A stretch of 64,000 nt of DNA from Spongilla lacustris (Eukaryota > Porifera > Demospongiae > Spongillida > Spongillidae): assembly GCA_949361645.1 (NCBI GenBank), contig OX442419.1:3383459-3447458 (forward strand). The letters are read 5' to 3'. A model generated the notes under the pieces. The model was not told the DNA's origin. It worked only from the letters and a program-made list of their open reading frames with translations, and did not search any database. Below, piece by piece: positions 31,330 through 44,828 of this stretch. Numbering within the stretch: the stretch's first letter is position 1; every line of letters begins with the position of its first letter. Both the position numbers and the translations under genes were made by a program.

Positions 31330-33300
31330 AAAACAACCACTCATATACTCACTCGCACAAATGCAGTTTTAAAAATCATCTAAAGCATCTAAGTAATATA
31401 ACTTAATGCAGTTCCCAAACTGATCCTTATGTTGCAATTGCTCTCCGGATTGCCACAGAAAGGCATTGGAGTAGAAACTGTTATGAATGAAGTTGGTCAC
31501 AGTGTAGCAGAGAAGTGGTTTACAGTTTTGGCTCAAGATGCCACGCATGTAGTTCGGACACTATTGTGACACATTGTTACATAACTTTCAGCTATAAATG
31601 CGTGTACATGTAACAATTAAATACAGCAGTGGTTAAATACTTTTAGCAGAAAACGAGAAAGGAGCTATAAAGCAGGTTAGCTATATACCAATAATGGCAC
31701 ATAGTAGGGGGTCATTAGCTCTGTGCATTATTAATTCCTTTACTTCCGTATGTACATTGATGCACACTGATGTACATGTACATATGTAGAACTGGTCTAT
31801 AAGAGAGCGACGGAATGGATTTTATAAAGGGGGAAGTAAATGTCATATTGCTTAATTGGGGTTATGGACACTCAGCCACCCTTAAAGCCGATTGCTAACT
31901 AAGCAAATCCTACATGTACATCAATAGCTAGAATGCGTCGACTTCTGCAATTCTAGGGCGGAGCCCCATACCCCGTGGAGCTAGTACACCCTCCCCCCTC
32001 ATCAATAATTCTTCATGCATGCATATATCCAACCTTCCGACATGCAGTGACGTAGTGGCAAGGCCGAAAATAAGGGGGTGCTTGGGGGGAGGGGGGGGGG
32101 GGGGGGGGGGACACGAGCCCCCCCAAAATTTCTGTAACTAATTATTATACGTGCGTGGTAATCAATATATGTTCAAAGGAGGACTCAGAAGTCCGACAAA
32201 TACAGCTCCGGTAATACTTCATTCAAGTGCTATATCTAGTAGCGAGCGGGAGTAATGGAGACATGATTCACACTAAAATAGCGATACGACCCTCGCGTTA
32301 TAGCCCTCGCGTACGGCCAATTTAATATGACGAATTTAAAGTTAGCGTGCAGACTCAAGACTAGCGTTGTACGACACGCGATTTTGCGATTGAACAATAT
32401 GAACATTGAGCCCATTCCACGACTAAACAACCATCCAATTCACATTGAACTATTTATTTGGATCGAACAATGGTCTATTTTTCACGTAAATAAATACTAC
32501 TTCACTAGGGACATAATATATGTCCACCGTAAGTTATAGCATATCACTATCAGGTAACGATCTATCTCTATACTATCTATGTGCATATACACGCAATGCA
32601 GGACTAACAGTATGACACTGGAGGCAGCAGAAGACAATCCTGGTCATAGGCCTACTCGTGTATCTGCGGCTAATGCACCAGTGCACGTGGCTGTTAAATA
32701 TTAAAAGCATCGCGTGCTATCATAGATTGTATCTATGATGCTGTAAAGGATCCGCTACAGGCCTATTCATTCAGGCTATAATATGACTCTGCACAGCATG
32801 GGACTAAAACTGCACAGCGTTGTGGAAACACCTACATCCAGCCATTAAGCTATAGGTCAGTACTCTACATTGGGGGCATAGAATGAGCTGCAAACGTCCA
32901 GCTGCTGCCTCGGGGACGGGTCATTGTGGCTATTGCTTCAAATGAAGTAAAGATACAAGGTTCCTTATTTGGGTGAGGTACCTTGACAGACACCCTCTTG
33001 TCACTCATCTAGATCAGCTGTACTGATGATGCTACTTGCCGCGTAAACTAACGGATCCTGTTGGTTCAGGGCTATGTAAAGTGACAAGGAGAACCTATAC
33101 GTGAACAAGGCAGTGATTTGTCAGTATCACGCAGCTACTTTAAACTTTGTGCTGGGGTCCAAACTGGTGCTGATCATGAAACCTTACACTTAGAGAATTG
33201 TGACTATATCAGACTGTGTATGTTGTAAAAGGGCTGAGTTCCAATTTACTGGGCCTACCTGCTATAACTGCCCATAACCTTGCAGCTAGGGTAGAGGCAA
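31330..33300. other. non-coding sequence with a poly(G) run
   Basis: No gene recognised. A 20-G run lies at 32091-32110, and the DNA becomes more GC-balanced toward the retroelement relic that follows. Confidence 0.4.
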
Positions 33301-35165
33301 TTGATGACCTAAGAGCACGTATACTACAAAGTCTCCCGAGGATTGGGGAACTTTTAGGGGACAAGTTCAATATCCAGCTGAAACCAGATGCATAACCCTT
33401 CTATCTCTTTACACCAAGGAATGTTCCCCTCCCACTTAGCCAGAAGGTGAAGGAGGAGTTAGATAAGATGGAGTCGATGAGGGTAATATCCAAAATGGAC
33501 GAACCAACCCTATGGTGTGTGGGGATGGTGGTAGCCCCAAAGAAAGAAGGTGCTATCAGGACCTGTGTTGATCTTAATTAAACCATGTTATCAGAGTTAC
33601 TAAAAGTGGATGAAATACTGGCCCAGCTCTCTGAAGCCAAGGCATTCAGTAAGCCGGCTAGATGCAAACAGACCATTAACAGCATTTATAACCCCTTATG
33701 GACGGTACTGCTTTAATAAATGCCATTTGGGATATCAAGTGCTCCAGATCACTTTCAGAAAAGAACGAATCATATCTTGACAGGACTCAATGGTGTTCTG
33801 TGTTTGATGGATGATGTTCTGATCTTCGCTAAAGACCAAGCAGAACATGACAAACAGCTAGAGGCTGCTCTGACACGCATCCAAGTAGCAGGAGCAACAC
33901 TTAATTTGGAAAAGTGTGAGTTTGGTAAAACTCAAATAAAGTTCCTGGGACATCTAATGGATGTAAAGGGTATCCATCCTGCTCTGGAATTGGTTTCTGC
34001 TATTCTGAATCTCCAAAATCCAGTTAACATCACAAAACTCAGACGTCTGATGGGTATGATTAACCAATTGGGGGAAGTTTTCCAGTGACATAGCTGAAAT
34101 GACTCAACCATTATGTGCTCTGCTGAGCAAAAACCATGAGTGAGTTTGGGGCCCGGATTAGTCAAGAAAAAGCCTTTGGTGATGTAAAAAAGAAAAAAGG
34201 AACTGCAGTACTAGTTCCGTATAATCTATAGGCAGAAACAAAGATTTCCGCTGATGCATCATCATATGGCTTGGGGGCAGTTCTGCTTCAGAAATGTGGA
34301 ACACTAGCTGTGGAAACCTGTTGCTTTGCTTCTAAGTCCATGATCCAGACTGAATGCCATTATGCCCAAATACCAAAAGAGAAAGTAGCCCTGGCTATAA
34401 CATGGGCCTGCAAGAGGTTTTCTGTATATATGTTCTGGGCAGGAGATTTATTATAGAGACTGCATGATCACAAAGCCATTAATACCCTTTCTGAGGTCCA
34501 AGGCTACGATTTTGTCTGCGTCTGAAAAGATTTGACTACAACATTGTCCATGTCCCTGGTAAGCTGCTCTACATGGCAGATGCTCTTTCCCGAGCACCTG
34601 TGGCATCAACTGAGAGCAGCAGCACATCATGGCAAAATGAAGCGAAGCTACTGGTTGAGGCTGTCATTGCAGTTTTGCCAACTGGGAAAAATCGCATACA
34701 AGAGTACAGTGATGCACAAGCTGCCAAGATGCTGTTTGTTCAGCTATAGCCAATTATTGCAGAAATGGGTGGCCAACAGACAAAAGGGGCTGAGTGCAGA
34801 GATTGCTCCTTATTGGAATGCAGGAGGAGAGCTAACTATTTGCGGTAATCTGTTGCTTAATGGAAATTGTATTGTGGTTCCGAAGTCCTTGCTGAAACGT
34901 ATGCTTACAAAAATCCACAATGGCCACCTGGGAATACAAAGGTGCCATCTGAGGGCAAAAGCTGCTATAACACACCAGCTCGACAACTTTGTCAAACAAT
35001 GTCCAAAGTGTGTGAATTGAGTTCACACCCAAGAGTGAACCAATGAACCAACTACCATCTTATCCATGGCAAAAGGTTGCAACTGACATTTTTCACAGGC
35101 CAATTATCTTCTAACAGTGGACTAGTTTTCCAGATTTCCGGAAGTGGTGAAACTCACTAGTACTA
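33300..35165 (+). pseudogene. decayed Ty3/gypsy pol (RT, RNase H, start of integrase)
   Basis: In order, with stops and frameshifts between: RT entry (VKEELDKMESMRVISKMDEP, GMVVAPKK); RT palm (MPFGISSAPDHFQK, LCLMDDVLIF, where the usual YxDD is MDD); connection (FGKTQIKFLGHLMDVKGIHP); RNase H (KISADASSYGLGAVLLQK); integrase zinc region (KIHNGHLGIQRCHLRAKAA, CPKC); and the first part of the integrase core (about 35085-35165). There are no LTRs beside it, and the 3' end of integrase is absent. An old truncated copy, of a different lineage from the two elements in unit D. Confidence 0.8.
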
Positions 35166-36613
35166 CCTCCCTCTGTCTGTACCCCACGCTCCACATGACC
35201 ATTGCTCATTGCATGCCTACATAAATGTCCCCTGCAGACATATATGCCTAATATAAGCATCCAGGGGACAATGGTGAGGGGGGACAACCATGCCTACGAC
35301 ACCGGATTGGATATAGCTAATTATATTCATTGGCCCAATGCACCCTCGATCTCAGGTCTGGGCCTGTAATGAATGATTTTGCTGCAAGGACACTGTCCCA
35401 AATTATGCTAATGTACGACCATGCATGAAGGCTGTTATGCAGTGCATTATAGTCGGAATGTCAGAATGTTAATCAGCATAACGTTTGATTGGATCCGCCG
35501 AAATTCCGGCTAACTAAACAACTTTGCTTGACCCATACGTAAGTTGTTAGGTACATGTGCGTGGGTCTGGGCATGGAACCAATCTACTCGTACATGTAAG
35601 CATAAAGTAAAATAGATGCTTTAAAAACAAAAAGATTTTCACAATACATGTAATAAATATCACACATCACAATGTCAAACAGTTGGCTCTTATCAGGGTC
35701 AAGTTCAATCTCAGTGCCATAGATCAGATTTGTTGTGAAGGACTTAGGCTGCCCCAGTTTAGTGGCTAGTCTTCCGGCAAGTATGGAGACTACGTTGAGC
35801 TTCTGGTCCCCAACTTCCATAGGACTCTACCACCAAGGGGATGCAAACTCTCCACATTTTGCATCATTACTGTGGTGCTTCCTCTGTTCTGCCTGCATTG
35901 GTGCTGAACTCGGTATCACACACGCATCTTGGAGGGTTTCGAAATTACAAAGATCAATTACGTGCAATGTACATGCATGACATTGTATGTACGTGTACGC
36001 ATGTAAGCAAAATATTGCGCGCGCTTTCATGACGGCTAGTTCAGGTCGATTGATAAAGATTCCCGGGTCACCACCCTACATTTACATGCAGGTAAACCAT
36101 CAGTTTTAAATAGATAAGCATGTCAATGAATAGGGCTCAGATTGATCATTTCAGGGTAGTATAGGCCATTCCAAATGTGGTTGTTGTTTCCAGTCCAGAC
36201 CTTTACCACAACCCATGCGGGCGGGCGGCTATTTAAATGAATTCAATAATTATGATGCAATCTTACATTATTCTTATGCAATCTGCAAAAGGTGGTACAA
36301 CCGAAATGATGGTGCTGTATATCCAGGCCTGTAGCTGTTGATGTCTGAGAAGTAGCACGCAAGCTTTTTCTAATGTCACCTCTACGGTACCAACATCTCA
36401 AACAAATAAAATTGAAAGCGTATTCCGATCAGTAATTTAAATAATGGACATAATGGGTGGTCTATAATGATGCGGGCGGAGGACGGGAAACAACAATCAT
36501 ATTTGGAATGGCCATAAATATGCATGGCATGTATTAATGTACCGCGGTCTGATCAGCTGCATTGGTCATTTATTGTGTAATTTATTTTACTTGAATTCAG
36601 CTAGATTTCCTGT
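35166..36613. other. intergenic sequence upstream of the beta-helix gene
   Basis: Mostly non-coding. A 78-codon minus-strand frame at 35584-35820 contains LNVVSILAGRLATKLGQPK and could be an exon relic; I do not recognise it. Confidence 0.35.
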
Positions 36614-39600
36614 ATGGATTGCAAACCTATTCCTGGTGTTGCAAAATTTCTTCAACTGATAGCCATTTTGAGCTTGCCTATTATTGCAGCCTCACAGTAT
36701 GGCCAAACGTACTATGTCACTCCAAATGTTTCCTCATGTACCAATGTCAATGTTACTTGCCAAGAGTTTAAGACATATTTCAACAATGTTTCCTACTACT
36801 TTCAATCTGAAACACAATTCATATTTTTGCCAGGCAAACATCTGTTTGATTTAGGCAGTATGCTCTCAATAAAGGACAAAGTGAATATACGTTTAGTAGG
36901 ATCAGATAACTTCACACAACGTTCAGTGGCTGATGATGTTAAAGAATATGAATTTGATATTTACGCTTATGATACCAATATATCCTACCTTCAATCATCA
37001 ACAATCATCTTATGCACTAATCCTTCTGGACTATCTTTTGAGAATGTTAATAACCTTACACTTGCAAACTTCTCTATGCTCAACTGTGGACAAACACCAT
37101 CGGCATATGGTGTTAAATATGGCATCTACTTCTATAATGTAAATAATCTTCTGATAGATGGTCTCACAGTTCGAAACAGCACAGGATATGGCCTATATGG
37201 GAGTAATGTTTTGGGACAGTCTCAGATAATGAGGTCATCGTTTGTGGGCAATAACCAGTATGTGAAATACTTTAGTGAACGTGTGCCCATCACCAACTGT
37301 ATGAATGAAGTAGGAAGTTATTACTCATTAGTGCAGTATTCTGAAGGAGGTAATGTGGCATTTATATATTCAAATTCTGACTATTCTCAGTTTCGGCTAA
37401 GTATTTCTGTTGTTCTTGTGGCCTTAAGTGTAAGTGGCGGAGACGGTGCATGTGTTAGGTGCAGGTTTAATATTTCAGTCAGACCAGACCATTAGTGATC
37501 TGAATCTCAATGTTACTAATTTTATCACATACAGAAATTATGGATTAGTTGATGGTGTTAACTTATATATTGAAATCTCTTCACCTTCCTCCAAAGTGAC
37601 ATTTAGCAACATGCTCAGTGCATACTCTATATCAAGCAAGTCTGGTGCAATTTATAGAAATGCTGCCACTGCTGACTCATTGCAATTGCTTACCATCCAA
37701 CACTCAGCATTTGAATGCAACTTTTCTAATAATGATGGTTCTTCCTTGTACATTATTAATGAGAATGATTATGCTCAATCTACAATGCTTTTATACAACA
37801 CTAAATTCACACAAGATCTAAGCACAAGTTCTTTATACATGAACAACATCAAATCTATACAATTTGTAGATTTGTCATGTAATGGGTGCAACATAATTTG
37901 GTTTAACTCAGAAACTGTATTCAGTGGATGCAATTCTTTTGTACAATCTAAATTGATATTTATGCCAGGTTCTTTAATCACTCTTGAAGGAAGTAACACA
38001 TTTATCAATTCTAATATTAATACTCAAGGTTCGACTGTTATACTTCATGGGAATAACACATTTAGCAGAAATTTTAATATTACCTCTTCAGGCGGTGCCA
38101 TATCACTCCAAAGATCTAGCCTTTATATTGATTATATTACTACATTCATTGATAATACCGCCAAATATGGAGGAGCAATTTATGTTGACTCAACTTCCAA
38201 CATATACTTTAATTCACCAACAAATGTGTTATTTATCAATAACACAGCAGTTTTAACAGGAGGAGCCATTTATGTTGAACCGCTGGCCAGCATTGCATGT
38301 TTTTATGGGTGTAATACAAATAACATCAATCTTTATTTTGAAGGTAACTATGCTGGTGATGCAGGCAGTGTGTTGTATGGAGGCAATATTGATATCTGTC
38401 AGATAGAAGGATGCCCATTTAATTCAACATATGTATTCAATACCATCACCAAAATAGGCTACCACGATCCATCTTCATCACTGATATCATCTGATTCTCC
38501 ATGCTTGTACTCTTGTGGCACCAATCCTGCATGTTTGACTGGTAAAAGTGTAACTTTATATCCAGGACAAATACCTCAAGTTGCATTCAAAACTGTTGGT
38601 CAGAGAGATGGTATTGTTCCAACAGTAATCATAATTTATTCAAACTCTGACAATAGAGTTACTAATGTCTTCAAATCACTAAAGCAGTGCAATTCCTATG
38701 AGGTATCAAGTGCAGTGAAAAACGGAACTCTGCAACTTACAACTGAAATTGGTATGAACCCTTATTTACTTAACCTTACTATTCTACCATGTCCAGTTCT
38801 ATTTATAAATGTTGCTTCAACATGCACATGTGATCCTTTGTTACAAAGTTACAGCCTGGTGTGTAATATAAGTGATGTAACTGTAATTAATACAGTGCCA
38901 GATAACATTTGGATAGGTCTCACATCTCAAGGTGCTGCAGCATTACAATGGCCATGTCCATTTGATTATTGCACAGGAAAAAATATAATTAATGTACTTG
39001 ATTTGGACAGTCAGTGTAGTTACAATCGTAGTGGAGTACTGTGTGGAAGGTGCCAAGGGAATTTGAGCATGACATTCGGAACATCTCAATGTGCAAGCTG
39101 TTCAAATCATTTCCTCCTTCTAATCATTGTGTTCATTGTGATGGGAGTGATTCTAGTAGTAGCAGAGTTTCTATCAAACTTCACTGTTACAAATGGTGCT
39201 TTAAATGGAGTTGTTTTGTATGCAAACCTTATCAGAATAAATGACACTTTATTTTTCGGAAACAAAAGTGGCTATTCATCCTTTTTGTCTGTACTTATAG
39301 CTTGGGTCAACCTTGACTGGGGTATTGAAACCTGCTTCTATAATGGAATGGATAGCTATGCTAAAACATGGCTGCAGTTTGCATTTCCAGGTTTCTGTAT
39401 TGGTCTGGTAGGAGTGTTAATTTTTTCAGCCCATTACTCTTTAAATTTATCAAAGCTTTTAAGGTTTAATGCAGTTCCAGTACTGTCCACTCTTGTGCTC
39501 CTATCATACTCAAAGATCTTGAGAACCACCATCACCATATTCTCACCTGTTTCCATCAATACTATGAACACATCTACAGATTCCTATGTGTGGTATTATG

Positions 39601-40277
39601 ATGGAAACATAAAATACTTAGGCCAGAAACACCTGCTTCTATTTATGTTTGGCTTGGTAGTCATTATTGTCTTCATTATCCCATATCTCTCAATTCTACT
39701 GTTTGCTCCTTGCTTGCAGGCTAGATCACACTGGAGATGCCTTAAATGGATTAACAAATTGAAGCCAGTTCTTGACAGTTACCAGGCACCGTTCAAAGAT
39801 CGTTATCGCTTCTGGCCAGGTGTTCTTCTATTTATCCGTCTTCCTATGTACATTGTGTTCACATTGTCAGATAGTACAGCATTTAAGACGGTGACCATAA
39901 TAGTGTGTGTTCAAGTGTACCTGAGCTTTGCAGTAGGCTTATCTGTGTACAAAAAGTGGTCTGATCTTCTGATAGAAATGGCTTTTATTGTAAATATCTC
40001 TATCCTTTCAGCCTGGGTTAATAGGAATGGATCACTTCACATAGTATCCGTTGGTGTGACTATGAATATAATACTTACAGTATGCATCATTGTGCATGAA
40101 AGGTTTAAAAGTATTATTTGCAATTTGGAGAAAAAGCGGTTGCTCAAATTTAATGAAAGAGTTATCAACAAGGAAATTGTGTCATTACCCAAAGTTGATG
40201 GAAGTGACAATGGAAAGTTACATGTAGTAGGATACAATAATTATCGCGAGGCTCTTATTGGAAGTGATGAAAGGTGA
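36614..40277 (+). CDS. secreted-type beta-helix ectodomain fused to a multi-pass membrane domain
   Basis: ATG at 36614 starts a signal peptide (LQLIAILSLPIIAAS). About 750 residues follow with rows of Asn-rich, short hydrophobic strands (GLSFENVNNLTLANFSMLNC, GGAIYVDSTSNIYF, TGGAIYVEP), typical of right-handed beta-helices of the Pmp type. Then comes a Cys cluster (GVLCGRC, CASC, nt 39030-39105) and 7-8 hydrophobic helices (first FLLLIIVFIVMGVILVV, last VTMNIILTVCIIV), ending with a basic cytosolic tail. The frame changes between 37430 and 37479. A 49-nt GT-AG intron (37430-37478, GTAAGT...TTTCAG) joins the two frames in phase; a one-base indel is the alternative. The rest is uninterrupted for 2.8 kb. 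I recall this architecture as expanded in sponges; its function is unknown, and it looks like a surface sensor or adhesion protein. Confidence 0.75.
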
Positions 40278-40378
40278 ATTGAATATCGCAGTGTGACAGC
40301 AATGAAGTAATTGAATTAGCATTCTTAGTCTCATTTAGTGTAGGCAGCTACATGTATATGTAATGAACTGTAATCTTT

Positions 40379-40384
40379 AATAAA
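40379..40384 (+). terminator. polyadenylation signal AATAAA of the beta-helix gene
   Basis: AATAAA lies about 100 bp after the stop codon at 40275-40277, a normal distance for an animal 3' UTR, followed by T-rich sequence. Confidence 0.65.
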
Positions 40385-40889
40385 AGTGCTTTTTTATGTA
40401 TGAATTGCATGTACATGTAAAATATTAAATGCATAAGCAAGACATGAAGAATTGATGTTATACATAATCGTACACATAGTGTTACATATGGTGTGGATAC
40501 ATATTTTGGGCTATATAAAAATATAAACTATACAGTTGAGAAGGACTTTTACTTTACACACCCTCCTATTTGTACACATGGGTAAACATACATATTTCAT
40601 AAATGGTCAAAGACCTTGATGGATGCATGAATGACGAAAGGCTGGGGAATAATTTTTTTGCAAATCCATAAAGTACATCAAAATCTTACATTAGAAGTCT
40701 ATTATTCAACCAGAAATATATTTATTTGTGATAGATATTGTCAAATCTATAGTACTGAGGCTCTAACATAAATAATAAACCATATGCACTAGCTCTATAA
40801 CTGTATTAGATATGAAGAGCAATACTGACATTCCAATGTCCATGCAGCTCATCAAATTTATCATCCATGTTGCATCTCCACAAACACAC

Positions 40890-41635
40890 ATGTGATCAAG
40901 CTAAAATATTTGCAGATGACACTAAACTTTATGTTGCGCACTCTTCCAATTCAGCTTCACCTTTGTCCCTATCATTGTCGAATATTTGTACATGGTCTCA
41001 ACTCAGCAGCTTAATATTGCTTTTCAGAAATGCAGTTTGATAGGGTGGCATTGTTCTAAATAGGGTCTATGATGTTTGTGACCTGGGAGTTCATATTACA
41101 TCTGACTTTAAACCCAGCTTACATTGTGCTTCTATAGCTGCAAGGTGCTCTCTTTTGCTTAAAGGTCTTGAGTATTCATATCATATGTGAGACCAATTCT
41201 GGAATATAATACTCTAGTGTGGAATCCATGGCTCGTACAAGACATCAAATGTGTTGAAAGAGTTCAATGTTTTTTCACCAGAGCTATTTTTAAGCAAGTG
41301 AAGCTGCCTACTACAAGCTATGCTGATCGCCTCACTAATATAAGTTTCATTCATTGGAGTATTGTAGAGTATATTTCGACCTCCTTATATGTTGTGAGAT
41401 TGTTAAAAACCTTGTAGATGTTGATGCATCCGCCTTCTTTCACATCATATGCTACAGGATTAAACTTAGTCCTGCGTCATCACCATGCCACAATTTTAAC
41501 TCAAACGTTTTCTCGGTCAGAGATATTCATGTTTGGATTTCTTTACCAGATACTGTGGTCACCTCCGAACAAATATTTAGGTCTAGACTACGCAATGTGA
41601 ACTTGTCTCATTTTTGTAAATGCTACCCATTTTAG
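40890..41635 (+). pseudogene. 3' end of a non-LTR retrotransposon (LINE) ORF2
   Basis: Broken frames read, in order: AKIFADDTKLY (the RT catalytic FADD box), DLGVHITSDFKPSLHC, RPILEYNTLVWNPW, RVQCFFTRAIF, and FSVRDIHVWISLPDTVV, then LSHFCK. This is the usual order of motifs in the last 250 residues of CR1/L2/Jockey-like reverse transcriptases. Many stops and shifts; the 5' part is missing, as usual for LINE insertions. Confidence 0.75.
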
Positions 41636-41639
41636 GACT

Positions 41640-42359
41640 GGGCAGTACATTAGTGCATATCCATATGCCATTACTTGCCTTTGTGTAACACATGTGTACA
41701 TAAATCATTATAGTTATTTTATTTCATAATCGCAGCTATCTATTAAAGCTTAACAGTCTTGTTTCAGTTTGATTCAGTTGATTTGGTTTGTGCTTTTGGA
41801 CATCTTTAGAAAGATACCGATCTAATTGTGATTTTTACACTATGTAAATGCAAATGTTTCATGACTAAATTAATTTCTGCTGCATATAATGATGTTTGTG
41901 GCATAAGTGAACTTGGTTGAATACATGTAGCTAGCTAATCAGTCTCCATAACAATTGTAAGGTGTTTATCTCTTAGAGCATTGGTGACTGCTTTCCTCTA
42001 CAGCATTGCAAAAAGGTCTCAGGTGAAAGTTGTAGCAACCAATAATAAAGTCACAGAGAAGGACGCTACTGAGATGGATAGTAATGTTGCATATGCATTA
42101 CATGTATACATGGTACCTATGCAGATTGGATTATATTGATTGTAGAAGCTTATGTTTAATTTCAGTAGACTAGATTGCTGTTACTTAATGATTCAAATTA
42201 TAAGCTTTTTTGTAGCAAATATCATATGTCCCGAAATAAAGCTCCTCTTGACATCAAGAAATCACAGACCAAAACATTAAATAGAACTCCCTCTTGCACA
42301 TGAGCATACAAATACGATGACATTAATCCTAATCCCTTACACTACTACCCCTAACTTTT
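41640..42359. other. non-coding sequence, nothing recognised
   Basis: AT-rich, only short frames; probably includes the 3' tail of the LINE. Confidence 0.4.
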
Positions 42360-42790
42360 TTCCATTCAGTGCTTGACAAAGTGGCCATACCACTCAGGCT
42401 TCTTCCTAGTTCTGCTTGAGTATCTTCTCTCTTCTTCTTCAATGGATTCATCTGTGTTAGCCTGCTCATTGATATCATTGTCCCCAGATGGAGTACAGTA
42501 TATTTAGACTACATGTATTTCTTCTTCTCTACCTACTTGCTGATCATCATCAGTTAAGTTTATGGTCTCTCGTTGCTCCACTAGTTTTAGTATGGCCTCT
42601 TGTATAGGATCTTCCCCTTGAGACATCTGTTGGTGTTTGATGTCTGCTCACCAGTATTGGTCACGACTGGAGCGTGGTTCCCCATCCACCATTCTTTCTA
42701 GTTTGGTCTTTACTGCTCCAGCTTGGGAGTGTCAAGATTGGCTTGCACAGGAGCTGTGGTAGACAGGATAAGTGGCATCTGACAACACTC
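42360..42790 (-). pseudogene. C-terminal tail of a gypsy-type Pol polyprotein
   Basis: On the minus strand an acidic stretch leads into RYSSRTRKKPEWYGHFV and a stop. The R-TR-K-P-W-YG-F signature is the usual end of Ty3/gypsy integrase tails. Upstream the frame is broken within about 100 bp. No LTR was identified next to it. Confidence 0.5.
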
Positions 42791-43430
42791 TAGCCTAACT
42801 ACTATGAAACGTGTATCCACGTGACTGAGAGGTCACACGCATACTTTGTACACGTATATGTAGATCTATACATACATGTTAGTGTGGCATCATAAAAACT
42901 TTTCTATTCTTTACATTGATGTATGGCTATACAAGACTACAACTTAGTTTTAAAAAGTAGCACAAGTGTGTGTTACAAGCAAATGTAAACTATAGCAGTA
43001 GAGGACAGAATTCATTGTGTACTTGGGAAAACTGTGCCCTGTCATCAATTAAAAAGGTCTGCCCAGGTCAATTAACAGTTTTTAACATGGCTTCTGTTTA
43101 TCAATTACTTCATACATGATTTTGTGAGTAATTGTAAGGGAATATAAAGGTAGCTTCAAAAAGGCTATTGTAAGGAATAGCATACTGTTAAATGGGCTAA
43201 ATGATGCCTTTTGCAATCCCATCCATGGTTAGCACAAAAGGTCAGCTGTTTGTGCAGTTAGTGCAGGTGCATTGCTTAACAAGGCACTGAGCGTGCATAG
43301 AAAAAAATAGGTGAGTTTCTACATGATATTCGTGCTATTTGATGCAATCAAAATTACAGAACCTTTCTTTTCTGATGCCTCTTACAACCAAATAGGGAAC
43401 CTTGATACTCTAATGGTGGGTGTGTGTAAT
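42791..43430. other. non-coding sequence, nothing recognised
   Basis: AT-rich; only short frames. Confidence 0.4.
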
Positions 43431-43439
43431 GGCAGACGA

Positions 43440-44048
43440 GATACCTGCATACCCTTATGTACCCTACTCCTCCCCTTACCTACATACTACCCCTACCCCT
43501 CCCAATACCTACCACTACCCCTACTCCTCCCCTTGCCTACTACCATGGGTGCCCCCAGCATTTCTGGAAGGGTGGGGCCAGGATAGGGTAAGGGGGCATC
43601 ATTTGACAGCCAAATATTCCTATAGGGGTGTTGTCCGCTTTCAGCCGATTCAGCCGGGAGGGGGGGGGGGGGGGGGGGGGGGTGCACATGTTGCTAGTAA
43701 TACTGAATACTTTATTAGAAGTGGGGGGCCCCCTGGGGATGCCCACGACCTACTACCGGACGAGATACCTGCATACATGTACCCTTATGTACCCTACTCC
43801 TCCCCTTACCTACTACTACCCCTACTCCTCCCCTTACCTACTACTACCCCTACTCCTCCCTTTACCTACTACTACCCCTACTCCACCCCTTACCTACTAC
43901 TACCCGTACTCCTCCCCTTACCTACTACTACCCCTACTCCTCCCCTTACCTACTACTACCCCTACTCCTCCCCTTACCTGCTATGTATATACCCCTACTC
44001 CTCCCCTTACCTACTACTATACTCTACTCCTCCCCTTACCTACTATTT
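43440..44048. repeat. CTACTACCCCTACTCCTCCCCTTAC minisatellite with internal poly(G)
   Basis: Pyrimidine-rich units of about 27 bp repeated roughly ten times in two blocks (43460-43545 and 43785-44045). They are split by a unique piece with a 23-G run (43660-43682). GAGATACCTGCATAC starts both blocks, so the whole block may have duplicated. The long Thr/Pro/Tyr frames across it are artefacts. Confidence 0.92.
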
Positions 44049-44159
44049 CCCTGGTGCATGGAGTGAGGTGACCTCAATGGTCACGTATATGATGATGACG
44101 AATTCACTGATACACTACTGCCAGAGGGAGAAACATATCTACATGGATACTTTTTGATT

Positions 44160-44828
44160 TGACACAGATCATTTTTATTTACAGAACACTGTAATAAATG
44201 AAGAGGACACACCTTTTGCTGTCATATCACGAGAGCCGGAGAGAGTAAAAGTTTCTCTGGTATCAGTACTAATACTGAGTATAACATTGTTTATGTACTG
44301 GACAATGTATCATCCATAGCTGTGTTCTTTCTGGTTATGACATGTAGATATACACGATTACTATGAAAATGACATATATACCAAGTTCAGATCGTAGCTA
44401 AGTGATCAGTGTTTCTCTATGGTATCATAATTGCAACGTCAGAGGCTATTATTTTGCATTTTAAAATGCTAAGTACTCTCTTTCCATTATTGGGGTATAT
44501 AAGATTATGAGTGATGAAATGTCTGTTGCTAAGTGAACATATTTAGATGTAGCATGACTGTTGAAAGCATCCAATTATGAATAAAAAGCAATGAAAGAAG
44601 TAAATAAAAACATTCTCTATGAGAAAGACAAAATAGTCCTATATTTAGCACATGCATGAACAATGTACAATGTATTGTCCTACAATGTGTGCTGGGCTAA
44701 ATATAGGACTATTTCGTTTTTCCTTATCATTCAACCCTCGTTTCCCTGCTTTTTACACCACTATTGCCTTCAAATCCTATATACCACCAACTTTCTCAGA
44801 GAGAATGTTTTTATTTACTTGTATATGT
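44160..44828. other. non-coding; contains a diverged fragment of the unit spacer
   Basis: About 44740-44825 (TTTCCCTGCTTTTTACACCACT, then ACTTTCTCAGAGAGAATGTTTT) resembles the spacer at 4300-4360, an older relic of the duplicated unit. Otherwise no feature seen. Confidence 0.4.

Noticed and set aside
35584..35820. Minus-strand 78-codon frame as a gene
   Set aside because: No splice signals, no recognisable motif and an AT-rich unconserved second half; mentioned only as a possible exon relic.
43420..44157. Thr/Pro/Tyr-rich frame of 245 codons
   Set aside because: It runs through a pyrimidine-rich minisatellite and a poly(G) run; no signals of a gene.
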